From the NCBI GenBank assembly GCA_024803745.1, contig JANJXV010000039.1, positions 7,072,001-7,136,000 on the forward strand: DNA of 64,000 nt. The letters are read 5' to 3'. This document shows positions 12,901 to 24,234 of this stretch, piece after piece. Source of the DNA: Megascapheus bottae. Its lineage: Eukaryota > Chordata > Mammalia > Rodentia > Geomyidae. Position 1 is the stretch's first letter, and the number at the start of each line of letters is the position of its first letter. The notes beneath the pieces were generated by a model, which was given only the letters and a program-made list of their open reading frames with translations, did no database searches and had not been told where the DNA came from. The position numbers and the translations under genes were made by a program.

Positions 12901-13596
12901 TCTTACGGTTGGTTTGGGGAGGAATTGGCCCAGAACCGAGCCAGGATTTTTGACTATCTCCGAATAGGATTTTAGTTAATGGAAACATTAAGTATCAGAT
13001 TTTGAATGTATTTTGTCCCTCCTCTTCCTCCTTCTTCTTTTTGCCAGTCCTGGGGCTTAAACTCAGGGCCTGGGCACTGTTCTTGAGCTTTTTTTTCTAC
13101 CTTGAGCTTCCCTTCCACTTGCACTGCTCTACTTCTGGTCTTCTGGTGGTTCATTGTAAATAAGAGTTTCATGGCCTTTCCTGCTGGGCTGGCTTTGAAC
13201 TGTGATTCTCAGATCTCAGCCTCCTGAGTAGCTAGCATGACAGGTGGAGCCACTGGTTCCTAGCTCTTACCTGTTTTTATGATATGGGAAATCTGGTTAT
13301 TTCTACCTTTTTCCACTCTAGTGGGGTCTGGGGAAACTGATTTATAGGAATGTTAAGAAACTTGCCTTGGGCTCGGAACGTGGCCTAGTGGTAGCCTGCT
13401 TGCCTAACATGCACAAAGCCCCTGGTTCTATTTCCTGGAACTACATACATAGAAAAAGCTGGAAGTGTCGCTGTGGCTCAAATGGCAGAGTGCTAGCCTT
13501 GAGCAAAAAGTGTTCAAGGACAGTGCTCAATCCCTGAGCTCAAGCCCCAGGATTGGCCAGATCGAGCGAGAGAGAGCAAGAGCGAGAGCGAGAGAA

Positions 13597-13639
<43 letters not shown>

Positions 13640-16630
13640 AACTTGCCTAAGGACACAGCGCTAAGCAAAAGGCAAAGGAGAGATGCACAGCTAGACAGTC
13701 TGACAAACTTAATTAATAAACCACTTTTTTTTTTTTGCTGTGAAGGGAGGGGCTTAAAGTAAGAAAGGAACACACTCGCTTGGCTATACTTCATTCAATT
13801 ATGGATGGAACTTTGTAAGGCTGATTGGCTCCTGTCTGACATTACCGGGCTAACTGTACACAAAGTAATGGTGGCTTCTAATATCTGGAGAAGGGTGGAG
13901 CATGATGAGCCTAAGCAGAGTAGAAAAATTATATCCCTGCTTAGCTCTTGTGGGGTGGGGCTTATACCAATGCTTCCTCTTTCTCCCTCCCTTCCTTCCT
14001 TTCTTTTTTTTCTTTCACCAGTCCTGGGGCTTGAACTCAGGGCCTAGGCACTGTCCTTGGACACTTTTTGCTCAAGGCTAGTGCTCTGCCACTTGAGCCA
14101 CAGCGCTATTTTCACCTTTTTCTGTGTATGTGGTATCAAACCCAGGCTTCATGCATGCTAGGCAAGCACTCTACCACTAGGCTTCGCTCCCAGCCCGCCC
14201 CCCCCCCCTCTTTCTTTCTTTCTTCTTGTGCTAGGGGCTTAAACTTAGGGTCTTTCGCTATTTCTTGGCTTTCGTGCTTAAGTATAGAGCTCTACCACTT
14301 GAGCCACAGTACCACTTCCAGCTTTTTTCTATGTATGTGGTACCAAGAAATGGATCCCTGGCCCAAAAGAAGCCATTTTTTCTCTTTCTTTTCCTTCTTT
14401 CTTTTCTTTCTCTCTTTCTCTCTTTCTTTCTTTCTTTCTCTTTCTTTTGTCGGTTATAGGTCTTGAACTCTGGGCCTGGGCTGTGTCCCTAAGCTGAATA
14501 CTCAGCTCAAGGCTAGCGGTCTACCACTTGAGCCACAGTGCCAGCCACATTGCTGTCTTATTTTTGGTAGTTAATTGGAGATAAGAGTCTCAAATTTGTC
14601 CCAGGTGGTCTTCCTATCTCAGCCTGGAGAGTAGCTGTGATTACAGGTGCAAGCCCACAGGGCCTGATGCCATGCCCCTCAATAAAGCTGGGAATATGTA
14701 ATTGAGTGGAAGTTGCCCCTGGAAATGCCATTTTTTTTTTTTTTTTGCCAGTCCTGGGCTTGAGCTCAGGGCCAGAGCACTGTCCTTGGACTTTCTCAAG
14801 GCTAGAGCTCTACCACTTGAGCCTCAGCACCACTTCTGGCTTTTTTCTATATATGTGGTACCGAGGAATCGAACCCGGGTCTTCATGCATCCTAGGCAAG
14901 CACTTTAACCACTAGGCAAAACTCCCGGCCTGGAAATGCCATTTTATCCCAAGGCCGTACATTCAGATGAAGGGGCATCCCACGTGAAAGGCAGGGAGAA
15001 GTATAAAAGGGGAACTAGAAGAGAATCCTTTATCAGGAAGAACAGGACAGGCGTTGGAAGTGCTTAACCTGTGGGCGGGGCATGCAGATATGGAGGTGTA
15101 GACCCGGGACCCTGAAGGGGTAGTGGTGGGAGGCAGAGTGAGACACGCCTCCTATGCAGGGGCGGGACTATGTAAATGAAGACAATGAATGGCAGATAGT
15201 GGCCCAGTAGACAATTGACAGGCGGGTGGTGGCGGGGCCATGCAGGTGAAGGGTGTGGCCTGTAGCACCAGTGTCCTCAAATGGCAGCTATATGAAAACT
15301 GAGGAGGAGCTTGAATAACAGCTGTGGGAGCCCCGGAGACACTGGGGGGGGAGGGGGGTGGGATAGAGGGGAGAGAGTGTCTTTGGGAGGCATGATAGAA
15401 AAACTAATGGGGGCGGGGATATGTAAATGAGGAAGTATGAATGGCAGATACTGTCCCCAATAAGTGATTGACTAGGTAGGTCTGAGGGTGGGGCATGCAG
15501 GTGAGGGGCGTGGCCTGTGCCCGGGGTCCTGAAAGGATAGAACTATATTGGTGGAGGAGGAGCCAGGATGTTGGGGAATTTTTTTTGGGGGGGGGGAATA
15601 GAGGGACACCCCTGCAGGTTCAGCTTCCGCTTTCCTTTCTGGGAGGGAGGGGGTGTCAGGTGAGCGGGTGCGGGGCTCAGGATGGGGTTCACGCCCCTGA
15701 CCCCCCCCACTCCCTCTCTGCAGGATGATCCCATCCACCAGCCAGACCTTCCTGGTGAACGACCTGGCAGCCGGCCGGGCTTACGATCTGTGCGTGCTGG
15801 CGGTCTACGACGACGGTGCCACGGCCCTGCCGGCCACGAGAGTCGTGGGTTGCGTGCAGTTCACGACGGCGGGGGATCCTGCGCCTTGTCGCCCCCTGAG
15901 GGCCCATTTCCTGGGCGGCACCATGATCATCGCCATCGGGGGCGTCATCGTGGCCTCGGTCCTGGTGTTCATCGTTCTGCTCATGATTCGCTACAAAGTC
16001 TACGGCGATGGAGACAGTCGCCGCGTCAAGGGCGCGTCCCGGTCACCCCCGAGGGTCAGCCACGTGTGTTCGCAGACGAACGGCGGTGCAGGCACGCAGC
16101 AGGCCCCGGCCGCGCAAGACCGCTACGAGGCCCTGAGGGAGGTGGCCACCCCGGCTGCTGCGGTGGCCGTCGAGGCCAAGCCCCCCCCCACCACGGCTGA
16201 GGCAGCGGCCATGGAGAGGGAGGCCATCCTAGGGCGCTCCCTGGGCGGCTCGGCCACCTCCCTGTGCCTGCTGCCGTCCGAGGAGACTTCGGGGGAGGAG
16301 TCTCGGGCGCTGGCGGGTCCTCGGAGGAGCCGCTCGGGGGCCCTGGGGCCACCGGCTTCGGCGCCCCCGATTCTAGCTTTGGTTCCTGGAGGGGCTCCGG
16401 CCCGATCAAGGCCACAGCAGCGTTATTCCTTCGATGGGGACTACGGGGCATTATTTCAGAGCCACAGTTACCCGCGCCGCGCCCGGCGGACAAAGCGCCA
16501 CCGCTCCACGCCACACCTGGACGGGGCCGGCGGGGGCGCGGCCGAGGAGGACGGAGACCTGGGGCTGGGCTCCGCCAGGGCGCGCCTGGCTTTTACCAGC
16601 ACCGAATGGATGCTGGAGAGTACCGTGTGA
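6953..16630 (+). CDS. LRFN1: LRFN1 (SALM2), leucine-rich repeat and fibronectin III synaptic adhesion protein, complete in two coding exons
   Basis: Coding exon 1 is 6953-8358 and coding exon 2 is 15724-16630. They join across an AG|G arginine codon (donor 'gtaggtgag', acceptor 'ctctctgcag') to give 770 residues, close to the human length as I recall it. The ATG at 6953 sits in 'gcaccatgg' and begins a signal peptide (about residues 1-31). An in-frame upstream ATG at 6827 lies before the splice acceptor that ends at 6915, so it is not used. Domains in order: LRRNT with CPGRCIC (34-40), about six LRRs (65-245), LRRCT with [12 protein letters not shown] (253-264), an Ig-like C2 domain (about 302-390), a Pro-rich linker, an FN3 domain split by the intron, and a membrane segment near 536-558. 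The cytoplasmic tail ends in ESTV, a class I PDZ ligand. Family knowledge: it is a postsynaptic organiser that binds PSD-95. The exons are GC-rich while the 7.4-kb intron is full of SINEs. Identification is firm. Confidence 0.97.
8425..8665 (-). mobile_element. Type B SINE in the LRFN1 intron
   Basis: Reversed copy ending 'gtagctaggatgacaggtgt', starting only about 65 bases after the exon 1 donor. Confidence 0.85.
8785..8860 (+). mobile_element. Old L2/MIR3-like fragment
   Basis: 'caaatatttattgagcatct' is a widely shared ancient mammalian repeat string. The family is not certain. A similar string lies at 61378-61430. Confidence 0.4.
8915..9395 (+). mobile_element. Type B SINE split by a type D SINE
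   Basis: The B copy runs 8915-9138 and resumes 9345-9395. A full D copy (9139-9344) sits between, flanked by a duplication of 'aaagctgagatag' (ending 9138 and 9357). Confidence 0.9.
9470..9925. mobile_element. Type B SINE (-) then type D SINE (+)
   Basis: B reversed 9470-9686; D forward 9718-9925 ending 'caggactggcagtaaaag'. Confidence 0.85.
11706..12168 (+). mobile_element. Type D SINE split by a type B SINE
   Basis: The D copy begins at 11706, breaks at 11855 and resumes at 12104. A full B copy lies between. The 14-base 'aaaacccaaggaca' occurs at both junctions (11842-11855 and 12104-12117). Confidence 0.92.
12382..13265. mobile_element. Three type B SINEs
   Basis: Reversed partial 12382-12520; forward 12605-12890, broken by a C run and a short unrelated piece (12690-12745); reversed 13040-13265. 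Confidence 0.8.
13370..13650 (+). mobile_element. Type D SINE with an expanded (GA)n tail
   Basis: D copy 13370-13560 followed directly by a GA-rich microsatellite 13560-13650 where the A tail would be. Confidence 0.85.
14013..14930 (-). mobile_element. SINE cluster in the LRFN1 intron
   Basis: Reversed copies: type D 14013-14200, partial D 14220-14360, type B 14440-14670, type D 14730-14930. CT-rich runs lie at 13980-14012 and 14380-14450. Confidence 0.85.
15060..15560 (+). repeat. Diverged tandem repeat in the LRFN1 intron (period about 255)
   Basis: Matching blocks include 'gcgggactatgtaaatga' (about 15162) and 'gcggggatatgtaaatga' (about 15415), 'aatggcagata' (15187, 15440), and 'gcatgcagg' with 'gtggcctgt' near 15240-15270 and 15497-15517. 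A weaker third block starts near 15075. Confidence 0.7.
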
Positions 16631-17520
16631 GCGAGCGGGGAAAGGGGTCCGGGCGCCGGGATGCCTGGGGAGACGGGGGGGGGGGCTCCCCTTCACCACT
16701 CACCTCCGTGGATAAACGGCCACAGCCCCCCCACCCCACTCCACCCCACCTCGGGGACGCTGGGGCGGGAAAAGCACATTGCCTGGAACCTGGGCCTGGA
16801 GCTGCGCGGGAGACTCCGCCCTCCTCTTCCTCCTGGGAGGGAGGGGCGGGGCGTGCCCAAGGCCACGCCCCTCTAGCGCGCCTATTGGCTCAGGGGCGTG
16901 GTCACCGGCCGCCACGCCCCCTCCTGCCCCTCCCCTCGCGCGCTCGCGGACCTCGCTGGAGCCGGTGCCTTACACAGCGGAGCGCGGGGAGGGGCAGGGC
17001 CCCCCCGACACTGCAGCACTGAGACACGAGCCCCCTCCCCCAGCCCGGCACCCCGGGGCAGGGGTCAGGGGTCCATTTCTTGTATCTGGCTGGACTAGAT
17101 CCTATTCTGTCCCGCGGCGGCCTCCAAAGCCCCCCCCCACGCCCTGACCCACACCTCGCCCCCATCCCCTGCTTCCCTTCCCTGGTCCCCCCTGTCTGTC
17201 TCCGTCCTGCCCTCTGGACTGTCTGTCTTACGTCTCTGTCCAGCTCCACTTGTTCCTTTTCCTCTGTTCCGTGGTGGTCTCTTCTCCCTCTGCCTTCCCT
17301 TAATTTGTCTTTCCCCCCTAATTTCTTCTCACTCTCAGATGTCCCGGGCAGGTCCCACTGGAAGGACCAGACTTTTCCCCCTCTGCCTTCTTCGTACCTC
17401 CTCGCCACAACCTTGCCCCCAATAAATCCCCCACATGAACAAAATCCAAAACCAAATCCCCCCTCCTCACTCTACCAGAGCCGGGACCCTCCGCCGCAGC
17501 AGAATTAAACTTTTTTCTGT
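16631..17520 (+). other. LRFN1: LRFN1 3'UTR
   Basis: This is GC-rich and then C/T-rich sequence with no SINE, running from the LRFN1 stop to an ATTAAA signal. It contains several CACGCCC and GGGGCGTGG boxes (16840-16930). No second gene is visible in it. Confidence 0.65.
17504..17509 (+). terminator. LRFN1: Poly(A) signal ATTAAA, probable LRFN1 3' end
   Basis: ATTAAA is followed by a T-rich and then GT-rich stretch ('cttttttctgtgtctg'), typical of a cleavage and polyadenylation site. An AATAAA near 17420 is an alternative. Confidence 0.6.
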
Positions 17521-17719
17521 GTCTGAGGCCGCTCTGCTGACATGTGTGTGTGTGTTGAGGGGAGGGTGACTTAGAAGGTAAAATAAAGACCCAAGTTAGG
17601 CTGAAGGAAGGTTGACAATAGGGGTTGTGGGGAGGGGAGGGGAGGAGAGGGCAAACTGGCAGACAAAGCTCTTACCTTCCTAAGACTTAAAGATGAGGTG
17701 TTGTCAAAATAAAATTATT

Positions 17720-17950
17720 GTAGTTGGGTGCTCACTGGTGGCTCATGCCTGTAATCCTAGCTACTCAGGAGGCTGAGATGGGAGGGGGAAAAAAAGAGCA
17801 ATTATGTGAGACTCTTTATCTCCAAGGAATCAGCAAAAAGCCAGAAGTAGAGCTATGGCTCAAGTGGTAGAGCACCATCCTTGAGTAAAAAAGCCAAGCC
17901 AGAGTTCGAGTCTGACTTCAAGTTCCAGTACCTACTCACCCCCATACACA
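17720..17950 (+). mobile_element. Type B SINE after LRFN1
   Basis: 'ggtggctcatgcctgtaatc' start, ID-like half 'agctatggctcaagtggtag'. Confidence 0.85.
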
Positions 17951-17959
17951 AAATGATTG

Positions 17960-18105
17960 TAGCTAAAGAAGTGCTAAACCCTTAATCCTAGAAGCAACCT
18001 TAGGATGTGGGGACTGCTGTCTCAACTTACAGATGAGCAGACTGAAGTCCAGAAAGAGGAAAGTACCTGGCACACAGTGACATAAAACCAGGTGGGAATC
18101 AGAGT
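17960..18105 (+). mobile_element. MIR SINE
   Basis: 'ttacagatgagcagactgaa' followed by 'cctggcacacagtgacataa' and 'gggaatcagag', matching MIR with divergence. Confidence 0.65.
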
Positions 18106-18114
18106 TTTAAAAAG

Positions 18115-20740
18115 GCAGGAGGAGGCTGGAGAAGTGGCTCAGTGACAGCATTTGCTCAGAGGAGGAGTAGAGGAGTTGGGTTCCATTCCCAGTACTGCAA
18201 AAATCAGCCATCCCCTACCACATTCCTGGAAAAAGACAGGTGGAGATGGGTATTGTGGTCCCCACCTGGAATCCCAGCTATTCTGGAGGCTGAGGGAGGA
18301 GGATTGCTTGAGCCTAGGGACATAAATAATGATAAAGAAAAAGGCAGGTGGCCTGACTTCTGCTTTGTCTTCAACCTGAGCCCTCTCTGTTGTGCAGTCT
18401 GAATGATCTTTCTGCTCCTAGGGCTGTATGTAACACAGGAAGTGGAACCAGAGGCAGTTGTGCAGTTGAAGTGCCTTGCCTGAGGCCCTCTCCCCCAATC
18501 CCCCCCCCCACCCTGCGCTCCTGCGGATACAGAAACTGGCAGTTTTCCTGTGCCAGCTCACTGCGAGTGGCTAAACTTGAGAACCCCAAACCAGCTTGGT
18601 AGGGAAGTTCAAGTGGGTCATAGAAAAACCAGCCTGATGAGAAAGAGTAAAGTCAATGATGTGCTAGTGCACATGCCTGTAATCCTTGCTACTCAGAGAG
18701 CTAAAAATCTGAGGATCATGGTTCAAAGCCAACCTGAGCTGGAAAGTTTGTGAGATTTTAATCTCCAATGAACCAGCAAAAAAAACCAAAAACAAACAAA
18801 AAAACCCCAAACCAGGCGTGGTAACTCTCACCTGTAATCCTAGCTACTCAGGAAGCTGAGATCTGAGGATCAAGGTTCAAAGCCAGCCCAGGCACTAAAG
18901 ACCTTGAGACTCTTATCTCTAATTAATCCCTAGAAAAGGGCAAGTGGTGCTGTGGTTCAAGGGATAGGGTGGTAGCTTTGAGCTGAAGAGCTCAGGGACA
19001 GAGTCCAGGCCCAGATTTCCAGCCCCAGGACCCACAAACAAACAAACCAAAAAAACAAAACCAAACAAAACAACCCAGAACTGGAACTGTGGTTCAAGTG
19101 GCTGTAGCTCACTAGTCTTGAGCAATAAAGCTCAGTGATACTACCCAGACCCTATGTACAAAAAGTTAATGGTATATAACAAGCTTGGTAATCAGGCACA
19201 GTGGCTTTTACCCATAATCTCAGTTATTTGAGAGGTGAGCAGATTCTGTTGCATAAAAGATAAGACCCTATCTGAAAAAAAAAAAAACTAACCAGAGAAT
19301 AAAGGACTGGAGGTGTGACTCAAGTGGTACAACACCTGTCTAGCAAGTCTGAGGGTCTGAGTTCAAAACCCAGTATAAACAAAAGATAACAAGAAAAAAA
19401 ATCTACCCCACCAATAACTGGTCTAGTTATCACCAAAAGTACTGGTCTAGTTATGCAGTATCTGCCATTTTTTAAAACTACTTCCTTGGGACATGGAAAT
19501 GAGAGAAAGATCACAGTCTAGGTCAACTAAGGCCAGAAAACTGAAACTCTGACTGAACATTAATTAAAAGCCAAAATGGGTTTCAGAGTGATTTACTGAG
19601 CAGTGTTTGTTTATTGTGTCAAACCCCAGTAAAGAAGGAAGGAAGGAAGAAGGAAGGGTAAGAAGGAAAAAAGAAATAAAAAATCAGTCTAGGCTGGGAG
19701 GTTGGCCTAGTGGTAGAGTGCTTGCCTAGCATGCAGGAGACCGGGGTTCAATTCCTAGATACCACAAACAAAAAAAAAGCCAGAAGTGGTGCTGAGGCTC
19801 AAATTGTAGACCTCTAGCCTTGATAAAGTCCAAGCCCAGGACTGGCAAAAAAAAAAAAATTGTCTAGAAAGAATGTAAACTGGAGGACTGGGAGTTTGGG
19901 CTAGTGGTAGAGTGCTTGCCTAGCATACACGAAGACTGGGGTTCGATTCCTCAATACTGTATACATAGAAAAAGGCAGAAGTGGTGCTGTGGCTCAAGTG
20001 GTAAAGCTCTAGCCTTGAGAAAGCCCATGGACAGTGTTCAGGCTCCGAGTTCAAGCCCCAGGACTAGCAAACAACAACAACAACAACAACAAAAGAAAGA
20101 AAGAAAGAAAGAGAAAGAAAGAAAAGAGAATGTAAAGTGGAGCCTAGAAAACCAGTGTATTAATGGGGATGCTGGTGGATCCTATAATTCAGCTACTCAG
20201 TTGTTTGAGATCAAAGCCAGACTGGGCAAGAAAGGCCATGAAACATTTCTGATTAACCGCCTAAAAACCATAAGTGAAGGTGTGGCTCAAAGTGGTAGAC
20301 TTGAGTGAAAGAAGCTTAGGAACAGCACTCGGTCCCTGAGTTCAAGCCCCACAGCTGACAAAAAAAGAAAAGAAAGAAAAGAAGGAAGAAAGCCTGTTTG
20401 ATTGGGGATGTGTGCTGTGGTTCTTATCTGTAATCCTAGCTACCTAGAGGAGGATTTCAGTTTGAGGCCAACCCCGACAAAAAGTTCATGAGATTCCGTC
20501 TCAGCCAATGGCTGTGCATGATGGTACTTGAAGTTCCAGCTATGGGGTGGGGAGTTCAATGGCTGGGTGTAGTGGTGGGTACCTAGAAAAGTACAAATTG
20601 GTGGATGGCAGCCCAGGTTGGCCAAGGCAGTCTACCTTGGACACAATGAAAAAAAAAAGTGCTGCAGTTGTGACTCAAGCGGTAGAACCCCTGCCTAATA
20701 AATGAAATTGACCCTCAGTATCACCACCACCAAAATAAAA
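18115..20740 (+). mobile_element. SINE cluster between LRFN1 and IFNL1
   Basis: ID piece 18115-18210, B1 piece 18240-18320, type B 18655-18800, type B 18812-19040, ID tail 19075-19165, B-like 19190-19400, type D 19692-19860, type D 19885-20075, B 20170-20360, B-like pieces 20410-20740. The gaps 18320-18655 and 19400-19690 hold nothing I recognise. Confidence 0.75.
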
Positions 20741-20825
20741 CAAAACAAAAAGCCTGTGTAGAAGGAGTAAGGAGATCTGCCCCTTGCTCTTGAGGACACT
20801 TGTGGGAAAAAGATCTGTTGTTTAG

Positions 20826-21014
20826 GCTGGGAATGTGGCTTAGTGGTAGAGTGCTTACCTAGCATGCATGAAGCCCTGGGTTCGATTCCTTAGTGCCACA
20901 TAAACAGAAAAAGCCAGAAGTGGCAGCTGTGGCTCAAGTGGTAGAGCCCTAGCCTTGAGCAAAATAAGTACAAGCACTGACTTCAAGCCTCAGGACTGGT
21001 GTGCACACGTGTGT

Positions 21015-21050
<36 letters not shown>
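20826..21050 (+). mobile_element. Type D SINE followed by (TG)n
   Basis: D copy 20826-21000 ending 'caggactggtg', then a TG run 21014-21050. The next 540 bases (21051-21590) are unique G-rich sequence without a recognisable gene. Confidence 0.85.
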
Positions 21051-21053
<3 letters not shown>

Positions 21054-21589
21054 AGGCATGCGCCCACACACAAAGAGATTTGCTGCTGGCTGGAAAGACA
21101 CTATGAAGGGGGATAGATGGGGGCTCTCAGGTCAGGTCAAGCCCTGTGGTTGGGGGGTCTCAGGGCTGGCACAATTAAAACTCCTTCCAGATCTTGAGGA
21201 AGGAGAAGGAAGGCTTCTAGCCAGCCAGGGATCCCCTGAGGCCTGGGGAGAAGGAGAGGAAGACAGAAATAGCAACAGAGAAGGAGGGAGGAGACTAGAG
21301 CTGGGAGGCAGCGAGGGTAGCTGCATAGCCTGGGAGAATCTCAGGCCTGGAGGCTCCCTCCTCAGCCTTCCCCGCCCAGCCACACTTAGCCATGACAGTC
21401 ACCATGATTCCTGGATGCTAAATGCTCCAGGCAGTCAGGCTGGGCTGGCAAACCTTCCTGTGCAGGAGTGGGGGGGGGGGGGAGGTGCAGGGGAGGCTGG
21501 GGGGAGGGGGAACAATCTAGGCAGTCCCCAAACTCGGCAAATTCAGTAGCTTACATAATAAGCAAGATTGCATCTAAAATCTGCAACAA

Positions 21590-21742
21590 ACTGGGTGCTG
21601 GTGCCTCACGCCTGTCATCCTAGCTACTCAGGAGGCGGAGATCTGAGGATTAAAGTTTGAGGCCAGTCTGAGCAAGGAAAGACCAACCATGAGACTCTAG
21701 CACTCTAGCACTCTACCACTGGAGCCAAACCTCCACTTCTGG

Positions 21743-21796
<54 letters not shown>

Positions 21797-22240
21797 ATGC
21801 ACGTGCCAATACTAGGGCTTGAACTCAGGGCCTGGGCACTATCTCTTAGCTTTTTCAATCAAGGCTGGAGCTCTTCTTCTTGAGCCACACTCCATTTTGG
21901 AGTTTTTCCTAACCTATTGGGGATCAGAGTGTCAAGGGGACTGGGAGCATAGCCTAATGGTCGAGTGATTGCCTCGCATGCATGAAGCCCTGGATTTGAT
22001 TTCTTGGTAACACATACACTGAAGAAAGCCAGAAGTGATGTTGTAGCTCAAATGGTAGAGCCCTAGCCTTGAGAAAAAAAAAAATGTGTCCAAGGACAGT
22101 GCCCAGGCCCTGAGTTCAAGCCCCAGGACTGGGGCGGTGGGGGGGGCGTGGGAAGAGTCTCACTGGCTTTTTGCGTGTGCTGGGTTGGAACTGTGATTCT
22201 TAGTAGTTAGGATTCCAGGCATGAGCCACTGGCTCCTGGA
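21590..22240. mobile_element. Rearranged SINE pieces with (TG)n
   Basis: Type B + piece 21590-21700; reversed ID piece and a TG run 21747-21796; reversed piece 21810-21935; full type D + 21938-22135; reversed B piece 22150-22240. A CA run lies at 22348-22378. The rest of 22240-22690 is unassigned. Confidence 0.75.
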
Positions 22241-22347
22241 CCTGGCTCTTCACCAATCATTTATTATCTGGTATATATGCTGAGTGACATAAAGCCCTCC
22301 ATCTGTCTTAGGTACATTCAGTACTCCCAAATCCATGCACGCATGCA

Positions 22348-22378
<31 letters not shown>

Positions 22379-23387
22379 TCTAGATGTGCGTGAATGTGCA
22401 TGATGATGCAGCTTTGGCTAGCCCCAAGTTCGGAGAGACACTCACTTGGGCACACAATCACAAAGCTCAGGCACACACCAACAACATACACTCAGGTCCA
22501 GCTTCACCATCACAACAGCCACAGTTGTTGTGAGTTTTTTTTTTGTTGTTGTTTATATATAAGCTGAAAAATAAGCTCATCTATGATCTTGGGTCTAGGC
22601 TGTAAATAAGGGGAAGGAGGAAATAACTTAAGGCAGGGTGGGGGCTAAGGCATAAATAGGATGCAGGGGTACCCCGGATGTTTTAGGGATGGTTCCACAT
22701 TATTTGACACATAGGGTCCCTCTGGCCACACAGCTCATGTCCTGGGTGAGGAGGTGAAACAGGTTGAAGGTGACAGAGGCCTGCAGGCAGCCTGGAGACT
22801 CCTGTGGAGACACGATTGCGGGGGGGAGGAAGAGTTACACTTGTGCAAGATGGGGATGCAGGCTCAGTGCTCCCCTGTCCTGTCCACCACCCACCCCTCA
22901 CCTTCTTCAGGGCAGCCTGGAGTCTGTGCAGCCACTGGGCCAGGCGGCGGCTGTGGGGTCTGGGGCTGGCTGAGGGCTGAGCCAGAGCCTGGGGACAGAA
23001 CAGAGTGGGGGTGACGCCAGGCCTGGCACCCAGGGGACCACCGGGCAGCAGAGCCCCCCATGGCCCAGGAGGGCCTGGACCCAGGACTCACACAGGCCTG
23101 GAGCTGCGAGTGGATGGAGTGCAGGGTGCTGAGTGGCTGCTCCAGGAGGTCCCCCAGGGCGGGGTCAGCCACGGAGCCCAGGACCTTCAGCGTCAGGGCC
23201 AGCTCAGAGCCCAGGGCCCGGGGGCGCTCCCACACCTGAGGGGCAGACACAGGGTGGGGCTCAGCTGAGGAGGGGGCAGGAGGCTAGGGCATGTGGGGAC
23301 CAGGCCAGGTGCTAGGGGCAGATGATGGAAGTTAGACACCAGAGAAAGAATGAAGAGGTTTCAGGGGAGATAGAAGGAGTGAGAGGA

Positions 23388-23565
23388 GGGCCGGGGGTTG
23401 GCCTAGTGGTAGAGTGCTTGCCTAGCATGCACAAAGACCAGGGTTCAATTCCTCAGTACCATATACACAGAAACTGTGGCTCAAGTGGTAGAGTGCTAGC
23501 CTTGAGCAAAAAAAGCTAAGGGACAGCCCCCAGGCCCTGAGTTCAAGCCGTGCAACTGACAAAAG
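23388..23565 (+). mobile_element. Type D SINE inside IFNL1 intron 3
   Basis: Shortened copy ('ggttggcctagtggtagagt' to 'gtgcaactgacaaaagg') lying between converted exon 4 and decayed exon 3 of the IFNL1 remnant. A B1-type piece follows at 23800-23880. Confidence 0.8.
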
Positions 23566-24234
23566 GAAGAGGGGGAGAGAAAAAAGAGGAGGGCAAAGGA
23601 GAAGGCAAGTGAGATGTGGACCCATGGAAGGGGCGTCTGGGGGTCCCGGAGAACACTCCACCAGCACAGCGATGGGGATGATGACTGGAGAGCATGGAGG
23701 GAGGCAAGGGAGAAGAGAAGCATGGGGACACAGGGCCAAGGGGCAGGGAGAAGGACAGATAGGGGACAGTCTTGGGTCATAGGGTAGAGAAAAAGGTATG
23801 GGAGCAAGGTAGTTTACGCCTGTGATCACTGCACTAAGAAGGTTGAAGCAGGAGGATCTGAAGTTCAAGGTGAAACTGGGATGCCTGCCAAGACTGACTC
23901 AGAGAGAAACAGAAACAGAGAGACAGCAAGCAGAGAGAGAAGAGGCTCTAGGTTAGACTGAGAGGAATAAAGTTCTGTAGAGAACCTACAACAGTGACAG
24001 TGGGATGAGATGAAGACAGGCGAAGGGAGTCACTTGTGGAGCCCCGGGGCAAGGGCAGGTAAGGGTAAGTTCCTCCTGGCCCTTTGCTTACCTGGAGTTG
24101 TTGCAGGTTCTAGGCTCTGGGGAAGAGGTGGATGGTGCATTTCACATCATTTCCCTGGAGCCACGGTTCCTGGAAAGCAGGCCACAGGAGGGCGGAGGCT
24201 TGCTCATAGAGGCAAGAGTGCAGGCTGAGGCCAG

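Larger units (their letters stand above)
8359..15723 (+). other. LRFN1: LRFN1 intron, mostly SINEs
   Basis: This intron separates the extracellular LRR/Ig exon from the FN3/membrane/tail exon. It holds the SINEs listed separately, a GA microsatellite at 13.56-13.65 kb and a diverged tandem repeat just before exon 2. The stretch 9926-11705 is largely unique sequence with no gene that I recognise. The stretch 14940-15060 is also unassigned. Confidence 0.85.

Noticed and set aside
22754..23014. Plus-strand open frames over the IFNL exons, such as 22754-23014 and 33215-33478
   Set aside because: Antisense shadows of IFNL exons 4-6. They recur at every copy for that reason.
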